From positions 1,017,253 to 1,081,252 of the forward strand of contig CANXME010000202.1 in assembly GCA_948144175.1 (NCBI GenBank): 64,000 bases of DNA, in the 5' to 3' direction. The position numbers were made by a program, and so were the translations under genes. This document shows positions 54,890 to 64,000 of the stretch, piece after piece. The notes under the pieces were generated by a model that saw only the letters and a list, made by a program, of their open reading frames with translations, was not told the DNA's origin and made no database searches. The stretch comes from Closterium sp. NIES-65. Its lineage: Eukaryota > Streptophyta > Zygnematophyceae > Desmidiales > Closteriaceae. Each line of letters opens with the position of its first letter. The stretch's first letter is position 1.

Positions 54890-56230
54890 GAGACCTTGCA
54901 CACCTTTACGCTTGACCCAGGTGCTTCCAGCTGCTTCTTTCGTGACAATACTGCACTCACACCAGTCCCTTCACATGTTGCAGTCTCCCTGGCTGACCCC
55001 TCAGGGGGCCCAGTTCTTGCATGGTCCACCACTGTGCTCCCGTTCCCGGCGGTTTTGTATGGCTCACTATCAGGTCTCCTCCTCCCCTCGTTCTCTACGA
55101 ACTTGGTGAGCACTGCTGTCCTCCAGAATGCAGGGGTTGGCACCTTCACCCCTGGTCAGCAGCGTGTGGAGATCTGTACGTGCTCCCAGACCTGCCGCCA
55201 CCTGGCCACGTTTACTCGTCGGCCAGGGTCGAGTCTTTACACACTGACGACTGCGCCTCCTCAGGTAGCTGCTACTGGTCAAGTGTCTGCGGCAGATCAG
55301 GTAGCCTCCCCTTGTGAGTGTCGCTCCCTGTCGCACCAGACTCTTCTCTGGCACCACCACCTGGGTCACCCCTCCTTGCCACGTCTCCGTGGCATGTACC
55401 GTAGTCTCCTTGTGTCAGGTCTTCCCAGGTCTCTCCCTCCCCTCCCTGCCTCGCCTGCGCCGCCCTACCTTCCTTGCGTCGAGGGGCGGCAGCGCGCCGC
55501 TCCTCACTCCTCCTCGTTTCCCCCGACAAAGGCTCCTCTGCAGACCCTCCACATGGATGTGTGGGGCCCAGCCCACGTTCGTGGACAGGGCGGTGAGCGG
55601 TACTTTGTGCTGGTTGTCGACGACCACTCGCGTTACACCACGGTCTTCCCCTTGCGCACCAAGGGTGAGGTCCCTGCTGTCCTGATCCCTTGGATCCGAG
55701 CAGTTCGTCTCCAGCTCCGCCGCAGGTTCCGCCAGGACCTGCTTAACTTGCGTCTGCACTCTGACAGAGGTGGTGAGTTCACCTCCGACCCCTTGCGGGC
55801 CTTCTGTCAGGGGGAGGGCATCGAGCAGTCGTTCATGCTTTCGGGCTCACCGCAACAAAATGGGGTTGCTGAGCGCCGCATTGGCTTAGTCATGGAGGTC
55901 GCTCGTACCTCCTTGATCCATGCGGTGGCTCCCCATTTTCTGTGGCCGTTTGCGGTCCGGTACGCCGCGCAGCAACTCAACCTCTGGCCCCGTGTCTCCT
56001 TGCCGGAGACCTCGCCCACACTGCGTTGGACGGGGGAGGTTGGCAATGCGTCGGTGTTCCGGGTCTAGCGTGCTCGTGCCCTTGTCCGCGATACGTCCGC
56101 GGACAAGCTCTCCTCCCGCACCATTCTCTGTATCTTCCTTGACTTCGTCCCTGACACGCCTGGCTGGCAGTTTTACCACCCCACCTCGCGCCGTGTCTTC
56201 CCCTCTCAGGACGTCACCTTTGACTAGTCG
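54890..56230 (+). pseudogene. C5 protease and integrase part
   Basis: HTFTLDPGASSCFFRDNTAL (protease region), FSTNLVSTAVLQNAGVGTF, LWHHHLGHPSLPRLRGMYRS, LHMDVWGPAHVRG, LVVDDHSRYTTVFPLRT, LHSDRGGEFTSDPL and SPQQNGVAERRIGLVMEVART are visible. The VAERRIGLVMEVARTSLIHA form is shared with C6, not C1-C4, so C5 and C6 are one subfamily. Fossil. Confidence 0.85.
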
Positions 56231-56329
56231 GTTCCTTTCTACCGTCTCTTCCCCTCCAGCACTGCCCCTCTCCCTCCCCCGCTGCTTTTCCTCGCTCTAG
56301 GTCCCCCTCCGGTAGACCCCCTCCCCCCT

Positions 56330-57250
56330 CAGGGTCCTGCTCCTTCAGGTGTGTCTTAGGTAGACCTGCCCCAATTCGCTGAGCCTGTAGAGGTCACTAG
56401 CGACTCAGGTGCTGCTGCGGAAGGTGCTGCTGGGGGTGCTGCGTCTGGGGGTGCTGAGCCTACGCATGAGGTGCTGGGGAGTGCGGAGCCTGGGGGTGCT
56501 GAGCCCGTCCGTGAGGTGCTGGGGCGTACGGAGCCTGGGGGTGTTGAGCCTATGAGTGCGAAGCCTGGGGGTGCTGAGCCGGAGGGTGCCGGGTCGGGGG
56601 GTGCTGAGTCTGCTGGCGTTCCTCTGGGTCTCGTTTCACGATGCGGGCCTGTCCACCACAACATGCACGAGAGTGGATTGCGTCGCGTACCCGCCTGAGG
56701 AGTCGTGCTTCTGGAGTTGCTTGTCGTGGAGGCGCTGGGAGTGCTGGTGTCTCTGGTCCTGGAGGCGTATTGGAGGTACTGGAGCTGCCGGGACTGGTAC
56801 TGCTCTTGGAGCTGGAGGTGTCTTCTCTGGAGGTGCTGCTACTGGTGGCGCTGGAGCTGGAGGTGCTGCTGCTGGAGGCGTTGGAGCTGGAGGTTCTGGA
56901 GTTGCTGGAGGCGCTAGAGCTGGAGGTGCTGCTGCTGCTGGAGTCACTGGAGCTGGAGGTGCTGCTGCTGGAGGCGTTGGAGCTAGAGTTTATGGAGCTG
57001 CTGGAGGCGCTGGAGCTGGAGGTGCTGCTGCTGGAGTCAATAGAGCTAAAGGTGGTGCTGCTGGAGGCGGTGGAGCTGGAGGTTCCGGAGCTGCTGGAGG
57101 CGCTGGAGCTACTGGTACTGGTGGCACTGCACCCCTGCGACAGTTTTTCACTCCGCGGTCACTGCCATCTCTGGCACCGCCTGACTCCATGCTTCGCCAG
57201 GTTCTTATCCTCCCGTCTTCTACTGGCCTCCCGTTACAGCCCGGCGCACC
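56330..57250 (+). repeat. C5 integrase-RT linker
   Basis: GAEPGG-type 15-bp units (56420-56620), then CPPQHAREWIASRTRLRSR (about 56655-56700), then a Gly/Ala-rich ctggaggtgctgctgctg stretch. Same plan as in the other Copias. Confidence 0.75.
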
Positions 57251-57479
57251 ACTGCCTGCTCTTTCTCCTTACAGTGAGCAACATACTCGCTTACAGAACT
57301 TCGTGAGCCTGCGTCTCGTCTTGCCTCGTTTGGTCGCGCGCGTCGCACTGGTAGCCGTGTTCCTCGTGAGCGTCCGCCTCCTGTCCCTGGCACGCAGACG
57401 CAGCTGCAGACTCAAACGACGTCTGAGCTTGTTGACTTTGCTGCTTCCTGTCGTCTCAACTTTGCTGCTAGTCTTCTTG

Positions 57480-58500
57480 CTGAGTCTGAGTCTGTCTGTC
57501 CTTCGTCCGTCGGGGGTGAGTGTGCTCTTGGCACGGACGTCCGTGAGGAAAGGCAGGAGGACTTTGAGTGTCTTGCAGCCGCTGCGCCTCATCTCGTGGC
57601 CATGCTGCTTGCCCCTGAGGGAGACCCGGATGCTCCCGACATCCCGACCCCGCGCTCTTACGCTGAGGCGATCGCGGGTAAGTACTCCTCTAAATGGCAG
57701 ACAGCCGTGGACGCTGAAATGGCATCCTAGAAGTCCACAGGCACTTACGTCGACGCAGATCCCCCTCCTGGGGCGAACGTAGTCGATCACATGTGGATTT
57801 TCAGGGTGAAGCGGCCGCCGGGTTCTCCGCCGATCTTCAAGGCGCGTTACGTTGCATGAGGCTTCAATAAGTGATTGGGAGTCGACTTCTTCCAGACCTT
57901 CTCCCCTACAACGAAGTTGACCACTCTTCGGGTACTGCTGCACGTCGCCGCTCATCATGACTATGAGCTTCACTCTCTTGACTTCAACACTGCTTTCCTA
58001 CAGGGCAGCCTGCACGAGGAGATCTGGCTGCGCCGCCCACCTAGCTTCACTGGGTCGTTTCCTGCAGGTACCCAGTGGAGCCTCCGGCGGCCAGTCTACG
58101 GTCTTCGCTAAGCGCCTCGCGAGTGGCATGACACACTGGGGACGACTCTTGCGGCTGTTGGGTTTGCTCCTTCTATTGCTGACCCATCGCTGTTTCTACG
58201 CACCGACACTTTGCTGCCGCCGTTCTACATCCTCGTGTGCATCGACGTCTTGGTCATTGCCACTGTTGACACAGCTGGACTGGCCCACATGAAGTCGGAA
58301 CTGCAGAGGAGACACACGTGCACAGACCTGGGTGAGCTTCGCAGCTATCTTGGCTTGCAGATCACTCGGGACAGAGCACGGTGCAACATTATTTTGACTC
58401 AGTCACACATGGTGCAGCAGGTCCTTCAGTGCTTCAGCTGCACCTGGGCCTCGTCATAGTCCACTACCCTGGCTACAGGTCACTCGCTCTTAGCTCCACC
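57480..58500 (+). pseudogene. C5 RT part
   Basis: RT motifs YAEAIAGKYSSKWQTAVDAE, FRVKRPPGSPPIFKA, LHSLDFNTAFLQGSLHEEIW, the catalytic region near 58230 and YLGLQITRDRA are visible. Fossil. Confidence 0.82.
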
Positions 58501-58504
58501 TTCG

Positions 58505-58636
58505 TGTCAAACATTATATATGTTGTGTTAGTTTAGGCTACAGTGGGTTAGCCTATAGGGGGTACACAATTCTAGGGTTAGGTACTTGTACTCATTTCAC
58601 TGCTAGTTCATTCATTCTTGTTTCGTACTTCTGACA
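58505..58636 (+). repeat. C6 5' LTR
   Basis: 132 bp, TGTCAAACATTATATATG...TACTTCTGACA, with a TATA-like run near its start and the shared core ggctacagtgggttagcc. Confidence 0.87.
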
Positions 58637-58690
58637 TGGTTTCAGAGAAGGTCCTTCGCTAGGACCGAATTTTTTTTAAAGGGCCCACCA
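58637..58690 (+). promoter_or_regulatory. C6 primer-binding region and hairpin
   Basis: TGGTTTCAGAGAAGG directly after the LTR, near TGGTATCAGAGC of initiator tRNA-Met. Then GGTCCT-loop-AGGACC (58650-58667) and, after an A/T run, AGGGCCCACCACTACC (58679-58694). Confidence 0.75.
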
Positions 58691-58729
58691 CTACCTACCT
58701 AACTACCTGCGCCCAGAGCGCCTCGTTCT

Positions 58730-59250
58730 TAAGGCCCCCTGAGGCCCTCGCGCGTCGCCCCTTAAGGCCCCTCACGGCCCCATGCGTCGCCCCTTAGCGA
58801 CCTCTTCGGCCCCGCGCTCACCTCCCTAGAGGCCCCGTCGGCCCCACGCTAGCCTCTCACGCCCCCCCCTTCAGGCCCCGCGCTAGCCCCTTAAAGGCCC
58901 CGCGCGGCCCCGCGCTAGCCTCTCACGGCCCCTTAAGGCCCTGCGCTAGCCCCTTAAGGCCCCCCGTCGGCCCCGCGCTAGCCTCTCACGGCCCCCGAAC
59001 GGCCCCGCGCTAGCCCCGAACGGCCCCGTGCGGCCCCGCGCTAGCCTCTCACGGCCCCTTCAGGCCCCGCGCTAGCCCCTTAAGGCACCCCGTCGGCCCC
59101 GCGCTAGCCTCTCACGGCCCCCGAACGGCCCCGCGCTAGCCCCGAACGGCCCCGTGCGGCCCCGCGCTAGCCTCTCACGGCCCCTTCAGGCCCCGCGCTA
59201 GCCCCTTAAGGCCCCCGTCGGCCCCGCGCTAGCTTCTCACAGCGCGACCC
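58730..59250. repeat. C6 leader: GC-rich tandem repeats
   Basis: Units of ccccgcgctagcctctcacgg with ggccccttaaggc variants, roughly 25-60 bp in period; a larger unit (about 120 bp) repeats at 58920-59230. Confidence 0.88.
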
Positions 59251-59469
59251 TGGCGAACCGCGCGACCCGAGCCGAGCCGCGCGACCCGAACCGAGCCGCG
59301 CCGCCCTCACCGAGCCGCGCCACCCAGCCGAGCCGCGCCATCTAGCCGAGCCGCGACCCGAACTGCACCGAGCCGCGCCGCCCTGCCCTATCTGGTTCGT
59401 CCTACCTACTTCGGCTACTGCTACTGCTACAGCTACTGCTACTGCTACTGCTGCTAGTCTACTGTTCCT

Positions 59470-60996
59470 ATGGCTAGCCCACAGATTCTCGTGTTCGATG
59501 CTGAGGGCCGCCCTGTGAAGTTTGACACCTGGCTCGATGACCTGCACCTCTACCTACAGCTCACAGCCAAGGATGACATCTCACTGTACGATCACGCCCT
59601 AGGCAATATCACTGCCCCTGCTACTACTGCTGACAGCATTGCTCGCTCACAGTGGCAGACTCGTGATGCCCACGCTCGCTTCGCCATTCGCAACTCCCTG
59701 CCGATAGACGAACGCGAGCACTTTGGCCAGCACAAGACTGCACAGGCACTGTACACAGCTGTCGTTGCTCGCTACTCCTCACCTGCCTCTACCGCACTAG
59801 GCCGTCTCTCCCTCCCCTACCTGTTTCCAGACCTGTCCTCCTTTCACACAGTCGCTGACCTCATCACGCACCTCCGCACTAGTGAGGCCCGCTTCCGTGC
59901 CGCCATGCCTGCTGAGTTCCTTGCCACGCACCCCCCTCCACTCTGGCTCACTCTCTACCACCTAGTCACCCGCCTCCCTGACACACTGCGTGCTGTCAGG
60001 GACCACTTCCTAGCTCCTTGCCCCACTGAGCTCACCATTGCCCTCCTCGAGAAGGAGCTCCTTGCAGCTGAGACTAGCATAGTCGCTGTAGGTGCCTCTC
60101 GTGGCGACCCCCGTACCCCGTTCTTTGAGGGGTGTTCTCCTTCCCCCCTTCTTCCCTCTGTCGCCTCTGCTGCTGCTGTCGACCTTCTCGGTGCTGAGAA
60201 GGTCGGCGCTGCGTCCGCCTCGAGCGGGCGCCGCAGCGGCAAGGGCAAGGGGGGCAAGGGTGGTAGCAGTGACGGTGGGGGAGGCGGCGGTGGTGGCGGT
60301 GGAGGCAGTGGGGGTGGTGGCTCGGCTGGAGGGGCTAGTGGTAGCGGTGGGGGTGGTGGCGGCGGCGGCGGGGGAGGTGGCAGGAGTGGAGGCAGCGGTT
60401 GGGGTGGCGGTGGACGAGGCGGTGGCAGGGGTTGGGGTGGTCGAGGAGGTGGCAGCGGTGGTGGTGGCCGTGGAGGCATTGGCGGTGGCCAGGGCCAGCA
60501 GCACACTCCCTCGCCCCAGGAGGTCCGTGAGTGGTACTCTCAGCACGGGGGTGGGGGTGGTCTTAGCTGCACGTACGTCATTCGCACTAGTGACCGCACT
60601 GGTCAGCAGTGTGGACGACCGCACGCCACACAGCGCTGCTTCTCTCGTCTCGACGACGCTTGGCGTGTTCAGTTCCCTCAGGCCACTGAGCTGCCCCGCT
60701 GGCTTGATCTCCTGAAGAAGGGGATTGATATCTATGCTCTAGACTTTGATGCTATTCTATCTTCCATGTATGTGATGTCTACTAGTGGAGAGGGTGCCGA
60801 GTACTTGTGTGTGCCGCCCGACCCGGGCATTAGGGCCAGTGCGTCTGCCGCTCCAGGTACTCGCGTGTCGGCTACCCCAGGTGCTGGTGAGGCTGCTGCT
60901 CTAGGTGCTCGTGTGTCTCCCCCCTGGTACTGCGTCGACTGCCGCACTGCACACCTTCACACTGGACTCAGGTGCTTCTCGCTGCTTCTTTCGTGA
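59470..60996 (+). CDS. C6 Gag (fossil)
   Basis: Open stretch from ATG 59470 (MASPQILVFDAEG). Order: capsid-like half (TWLDDLHLYLQL, YLFPDLSSFHTVADLITHL, LVTRLPDTLRAVRDHFL), a poly-Gly stretch with RGGG (60270-60490), SPQEVREWYSQHGGGGG (about 60510-60555), the expanded knuckle CTYVIRTSDRTGQQCGRPHA...C (60570-60635), and LDFDAILSSMYVM. The protease begins near 60940. Belongs to C6. Confidence 0.88.
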   Translation: MASPQILVFDAEGRPVKFDTWLDDLHLYLQLTAKDDISLYDHALGNITAPATTADSIARSQWQTRDAHARFAIRNSLPIDEREHFGQHKTAQALYTAVVARYSSPASTALGRLSLPYLFPDLSSFHTVADLITHLRTSEARFRAAMPAEFLATHPPPLWLTLYHLVTRLPDTLRAVRDHFLAPCPTELTIALLEKELLAAETSIVAVGASRGDPRTPFFEGCSPSPLLPSVASAAAVDLLGAEKVGAASASSGRRSGKGKGGKGGSSDGGGGGGGGGGGSGGGGSAGGASGSGGGGGGGGGGGGRSGGSGWGGGGRGGGRGWGGRGGGSGGGGRGGIGGGQGQQHTPSPQEVREWYSQHGGGGGLSCTYVIRTSDRTGQQCGRPHATQRCFSRLDDAWRVQFPQATELPRWLDLLKKGIDIYALDFDAILSSMYVMSTSGEGAEYLCVPPDPGIRASASAAPGTRVSATPGAGEAAALGARVSPPWYCVDCRTAHLHTGLRCFSLLLS

Positions 60997-61216
60997 CCGC
61001 ACTACCCTTGAGCCGCTTGCTCGGCCAGTTGCTGTCTCCCTCGCTGACCCCTCTGGGGGTCCGGTCTTTGCGACCTCTTCCACTGTCCTTCCCTGCCCTG
61101 CGGTCCCGTCGAGCACACTATCAGGTCTCCACCTCCCCTCGTTCTCTACGAACTTGGTGGCAGGATGTGCTCTCTAGGACGGGGGTGTTCACCAGTTCAC
61201 CCCTACCTACGAGCGC

Positions 61217-63295
61217 GTGACCCACTTCACGTGTGCTCGTACGGGCCGTCACTTGGCTACCTTCACTCGGCAGCCGGGGTCGGACCTGTACACACTGACT
61301 ACTGCCTCCCCTCAGGTCGCTGCGTCTGCGTCTGCGTTTGCGTCCGCGTCAGGTCAGCTGTCTGCCCCCTGCTCGTGTCGCTCTCTAGCGCATGAGACTG
61401 TCCTCTGGCACCACCGACTTGGCCACCCGTCTGTGCAGCGCCTTCGTGCCATGCACTCCCGGTACCTTGTCTCTGGTCTTCCCAGGGTCCTCCCTCCCCT
61501 CCCACCCTCGCCTTCTCCTCCCTGCCTTCCCTGTGTCGAGGGGCGGCTGCGCGCCGCTCCTCACTCCTCCTCGTTTTCCCCGACGACTGCTCCTTTGCAG
61601 ACGCTCCACATGGACGTGTGGGGCCCAGCCCGCGTCCGTGGTCAGGGTCAGGAGAGGTACTTCCTCATAGTTGTTGACGACTACTCGCGTTACACCACGG
61701 TCTTCCCCTTGCACACCAAGGGTGAGGTCCCTGATGTCTTGATCCCTTGGATCCGCAGAGCCCGTCTCCAGCTCAGCGAGCGTTTCCGCTCGGAATTTCC
61801 TGTCCTGCGCTTGCACTCTGACAGAGGTGGTGAGTTCTCCTCCGACCTCTTGGCAGCCTACTGTGCTGAGCACGGCACTGAGCAGTCGTTCACGCTTCCG
61901 GCCTCTCCACAGCACAACGGGGTTGCGGAGCGCCGCATTGGCCTGGTCATGGAGGTCGCCCGTACCTCCTTGATCCATGCGGCTGCCCCCCACTTTCTGT
62001 GGCCGTTTGCAGTCCGGTACGCTGCGCACCAGCTCAACCTCTGGCCCCGTGTCTCCTTGCCGGAGACCTCGCCCACGCTTCTGTGGACGGGGAAGGTTGG
62101 CGATGCGTCGCGTTTCCGGGTCTGGGGGTCTCGAGCTTTTGTCCGCGATACGTCTGCGGACAAGCTCTCCTCCCGTGCTGTTCCCTGCGTCTTCCTCGGC
62201 TTTGTCCCGGACGCGTCCTGTTGGCAGTTTTACCACGCCACCTCGCGCCGAGTCTTGCCCTCCCAGGACATCACTTTTGACGAGTCCGTCCCCTACTACC
62301 GCCTCTTCCCCTACCGCACTGCCCTGCTCCCCCCCCCGCCTCTCTTCCTCGCGCCAGGTGCTGCTGTTGCAGACCCCCTCCCCCCTCAGGGTGCCGCTCC
62401 CTCAGGTGTGTCTCAGGTAGACCCGGTTGAGCCTGTTGAGGTAGCTGTCGACTCTCGTCCTGCTAGGGGTGCTGAGCCTGGGGGTGCTGAGCCTGGGGGT
62501 GCTGAGCCTGGGGGTGTGGAGCCTGGGGGTGTGGAGCCTAGGGGTGCTGAGCCTGGGGGTGTGGAGCCTGGGGGTGTGGAGCCTGGGGGTGTGGAGCCTC
62601 GTGGTGCTGAGCCGCAGAGTCCGGAGTCTGGGGGTTCTGGGTCTGGAGGTACTGGCCCTGTGAGTCCTACTCCTGGAGGAGCCCTCTCCTCGGAGAAGCT
62701 GCGTACGTGGTACTTAGAGTACTCCAGCCTCCGGAGGGGTTCCACTTGTGCCGGACGTACTGCTGGGACTGGTACTAGTGCTTCTTCTCCCGTTAGGGAG
62801 CTCCCCTCCCGCGAGCGGATCCGTGAGTGGTACGAGCGGCGCTGCACCCTGCGGAGTGGCGTGCCTCGTGTTGCGGACCCCACTGGCGTTGGAGCTGCTG
62901 TTGGTGCTGAGGACCCGGGCGTTGGAGCTGCCGCTGGTGGTGAGGACCCGGGCGTTGGAGCTGCCGCTGGTGCTGCGGACCCGGGCGTTGGAGCTGCTGC
63001 TGGTGCTGCAGACCCGGGCGTTGGAGCTGCTGCTGGTGCTGACAGCCCGGGTGTTGGAGCTGTTGCTGGTGCTGAGGACCCGGGCGTTGGAGCTGCCGCT
63101 GGTGCTGCAGACTCGGGCGTTGGAGCTGCCGCTGGTGCTAAGGACCCGGGTGGTGGGGCTACCGCTACTGCTGCGGACCCTCGGGCGAGTGTTCCTGCTG
63201 ACTCTGGTGTCGCTGCTCAGTCCCGGCCGTACTTCGTTCCGCTCCTTCAGCAGGTTCTTGGTCAGCTCCCTCCTCCTTGTCCTCCTCTCTCCTAA
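61217..63295 (+). CDS. C6 integrase and linker (fossil)
   Basis: An open stretch of 692 codons: pre-integrase LWHHRLGHPSVQRLRAMHSR, integrase LHMDVWGPARVRG, LIVVDDYSRYTTVFPLHT, LHSDRGGEFSSDLL, SPQHNGVAERRIGLVMEVA and VFLGFVPDASCWQFYHA. Then the linker with GVEPGG pentapeptides (62465-62640), LSSEKLRTWYLEYSSLRR (about 62686-62740), PSRERIREWYERRCTLR (about 62808-62858), GVGAAAGA-type 10-residue repeats (62885-63165) and RPYFVPLLQQVLGQ. Belongs to C6. Confidence 0.9.
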   Translation: MTHFTCARTGRHLATFTRQPGSDLYTLTTASPQVAASASAFASASGQLSAPCSCRSLAHETVLWHHRLGHPSVQRLRAMHSRYLVSGLPRVLPPLPPSPSPPCLPCVEGRLRAAPHSSSFSPTTAPLQTLHMDVWGPARVRGQGQERYFLIVVDDYSRYTTVFPLHTKGEVPDVLIPWIRRARLQLSERFRSEFPVLRLHSDRGGEFSSDLLAAYCAEHGTEQSFTLPASPQHNGVAERRIGLVMEVARTSLIHAAAPHFLWPFAVRYAAHQLNLWPRVSLPETSPTLLWTGKVGDASRFRVWGSRAFVRDTSADKLSSRAVPCVFLGFVPDASCWQFYHATSRRVLPSQDITFDESVPYYRLFPYRTALLPPPPLFLAPGAAVADPLPPQGAAPSGVSQVDPVEPVEVAVDSRPARGAEPGGAEPGGAEPGGVEPGGVEPRGAEPGGVEPGGVEPGGVEPRGAEPQSPESGGSGSGGTGPVSPTPGGALSSEKLRTWYLEYSSLRRGSTCAGRTAGTGTSASSPVRELPSRERIREWYERRCTLRSGVPRVADPTGVGAAVGAEDPGVGAAAGGEDPGVGAAAGAADPGVGAAAGAADPGVGAAAGADSPGVGAVAGAEDPGVGAAAGAADSGVGAAAGAKDPGGGATATAADPRASVPADSGVAAQSRPYFVPLLQQVLGQLPPPCPPLS

Positions 63296-63496
63296 GCGTG
63301 TCCTCCGTCTGTCCAGCTGCAGTCGCAGCTACTGTCTGCCTCCTCTCTCCCTGGTCCTGCTCCTTACACTGGTCCGACTGGAGGTCTTACTGAGCGTCAT
63401 GAGCCTGAGTCTCGCCCTGCGTCACCTGTCCGCACTGCTCTCTCTAGCAGTCGTGTCCAGCGTCAGAGTCTTCTTGTTGTCCCAGACACTCACCGG

Positions 63497-64000
63497 ATGG
63501 CGCTTCGTCCGTCCACTGCTCCACAGCGTGTCCCACTGCCGTCTCCTCCTACTTCTCCTCTTCCTGCTCTTGCTGACCCTGAGTCAGACTCTCTTCGTAC
63601 TGCCAGTCCTACTGTCACGCATCTCCTGGCTACTGTTGTCACTGACCCTTCCTTTGAGTCTGCTGCTGCGTCCGCCTTAGTTGCTGAGCTTGTCGACTTT
63701 GCTGCTCGCTATCGTCTAGACTACGCTGCTAGCCTAGTTGCTGAGTCTGAGTCTGTCTGTCCTCCGTCCGTCGGGGGTGAGTGTGCTCTTGGCACTGACG
63801 TCCTTGAGGACAGGCAGGAGGAGTTTGAGTGCTTTGCTGCCGCTTTGCCCCATCTCGTGTCCATGCTTGTTGCCCCTGAGGGAGACCCGGATGCTCTAGA
63901 CATCCCGACCCCACGCTCTTACGCAGAGGCGATGGTCGGTCCCTACTCCTCTCAGTGAGAGTCAGCCATGGACACAGAGATGGCTTCCTGGAAGTCCACT
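63497..64000 (+). pseudogene. C6 RT N-terminal part (cut by window end)
   Basis: PALADPESDSLRTASPTVT, ALVAELVDFAARYRLDYAAS, ECALGTDVLEDRQEEFECFA and PRSYAEAMVGPYSSQ precede the RT core in all Copias here; the RT itself lies mostly beyond 64000. Confidence 0.85.

Larger units (their letters stand above)
54774..58504 (+). mobile_element. Copia element C5, interrupted by C6
   Basis: Plus-strand Copia. LTR-like start TGTCAAACTATATATATGC at 54774 (about 54774-54866). Parts: protease (54890-55110), pre-integrase and integrase (55180-56230), linker (56330-57250), RT (57480-58490). The RT series stops where the C6 LTR begins at 58505; its remainder would lie beyond the right edge. Broken, with many breaks, and older than C6. 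Confidence 0.8.
58505..64000 (+). mobile_element. Copia element C6 (runs off the right edge)
   Basis: Plus-strand Copia inserted in the C5 RT. Parts: 5' LTR 58505-58636, primer site 58637-58651, repeat leader to 59460, Gag 59470-60790, protease 60940-61160, integrase 61380-62300, linker 62340-63290, and the start of RT from about 63800. The target duplication cannot be checked because the right end is outside. Long open stretches remain but it is broken, with several breaks. Confidence 0.88.

Overview
The window is nuclear DNA of a GC-rich eukaryote. A streptophyte green alga is a reasonable guess, from the Ty1/Copia and chromodomain Ty3/Gypsy mix, primer sites matching plant initiator tRNA-Met, and a host gene with many short GT-AG exons; this guess is inference. 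By eye about 57 of the 64 kb is LTR retroelement.

Layout. (1) 1-47849 is one nest. An old Copia element on the minus strand (here C0; its 5' LTR is at 47697-47849 and its 3' end lies off the left edge) was entered by a chromovirus-type Gypsy (G1, 1979-43065, target duplication GCGGG). G1 then received four Copia elements: C1 (4861-19188, plus strand), C2 (20874-26130), C3 (26290-33014, duplication GTAGG) and C4 (34905-42971, duplication CAAGC, inside G1's own LTR). C1 was entered by a second Gypsy, G2 (6981-14637, duplication CCCGT). G2 carries a TRIM-like miniature LTR element (12055-13533, duplication AAATG) and a solo LTR (13585-13714, duplication CAACG). C4 carries a PIF/Harbinger-like MITE (39128-39965, duplication TTA). 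A second TRIM (44575-45945, duplication TTATC) sits in an insert within the C0 leader. The deepest path is five levels: C0, G1, C1, G2, TRIM1. (2) 47850-54773 is the only host island. It holds one 13-exon gene (48398-53830, 525 codons plus stop) for a coiled-coil protein I cannot name, with a different minisatellite in most long introns and in the 3' flank. (3) 54774-64000 is a second nest: Copia C5 entered by Copia C6, which runs off the right edge.

The most unusual signals are these. Next to the LTR, the TRIMs and several Copias carry a near full-length antisense footprint of initiator tRNA-Met, far beyond a normal primer site. A short LREW-type motif recurs both in Gag and in the integrase-RT linker. 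The Copia Gag zinc knuckle looks expanded. The G1 Gypsy sequence on the two sides of C2 is out of register and mosaic.
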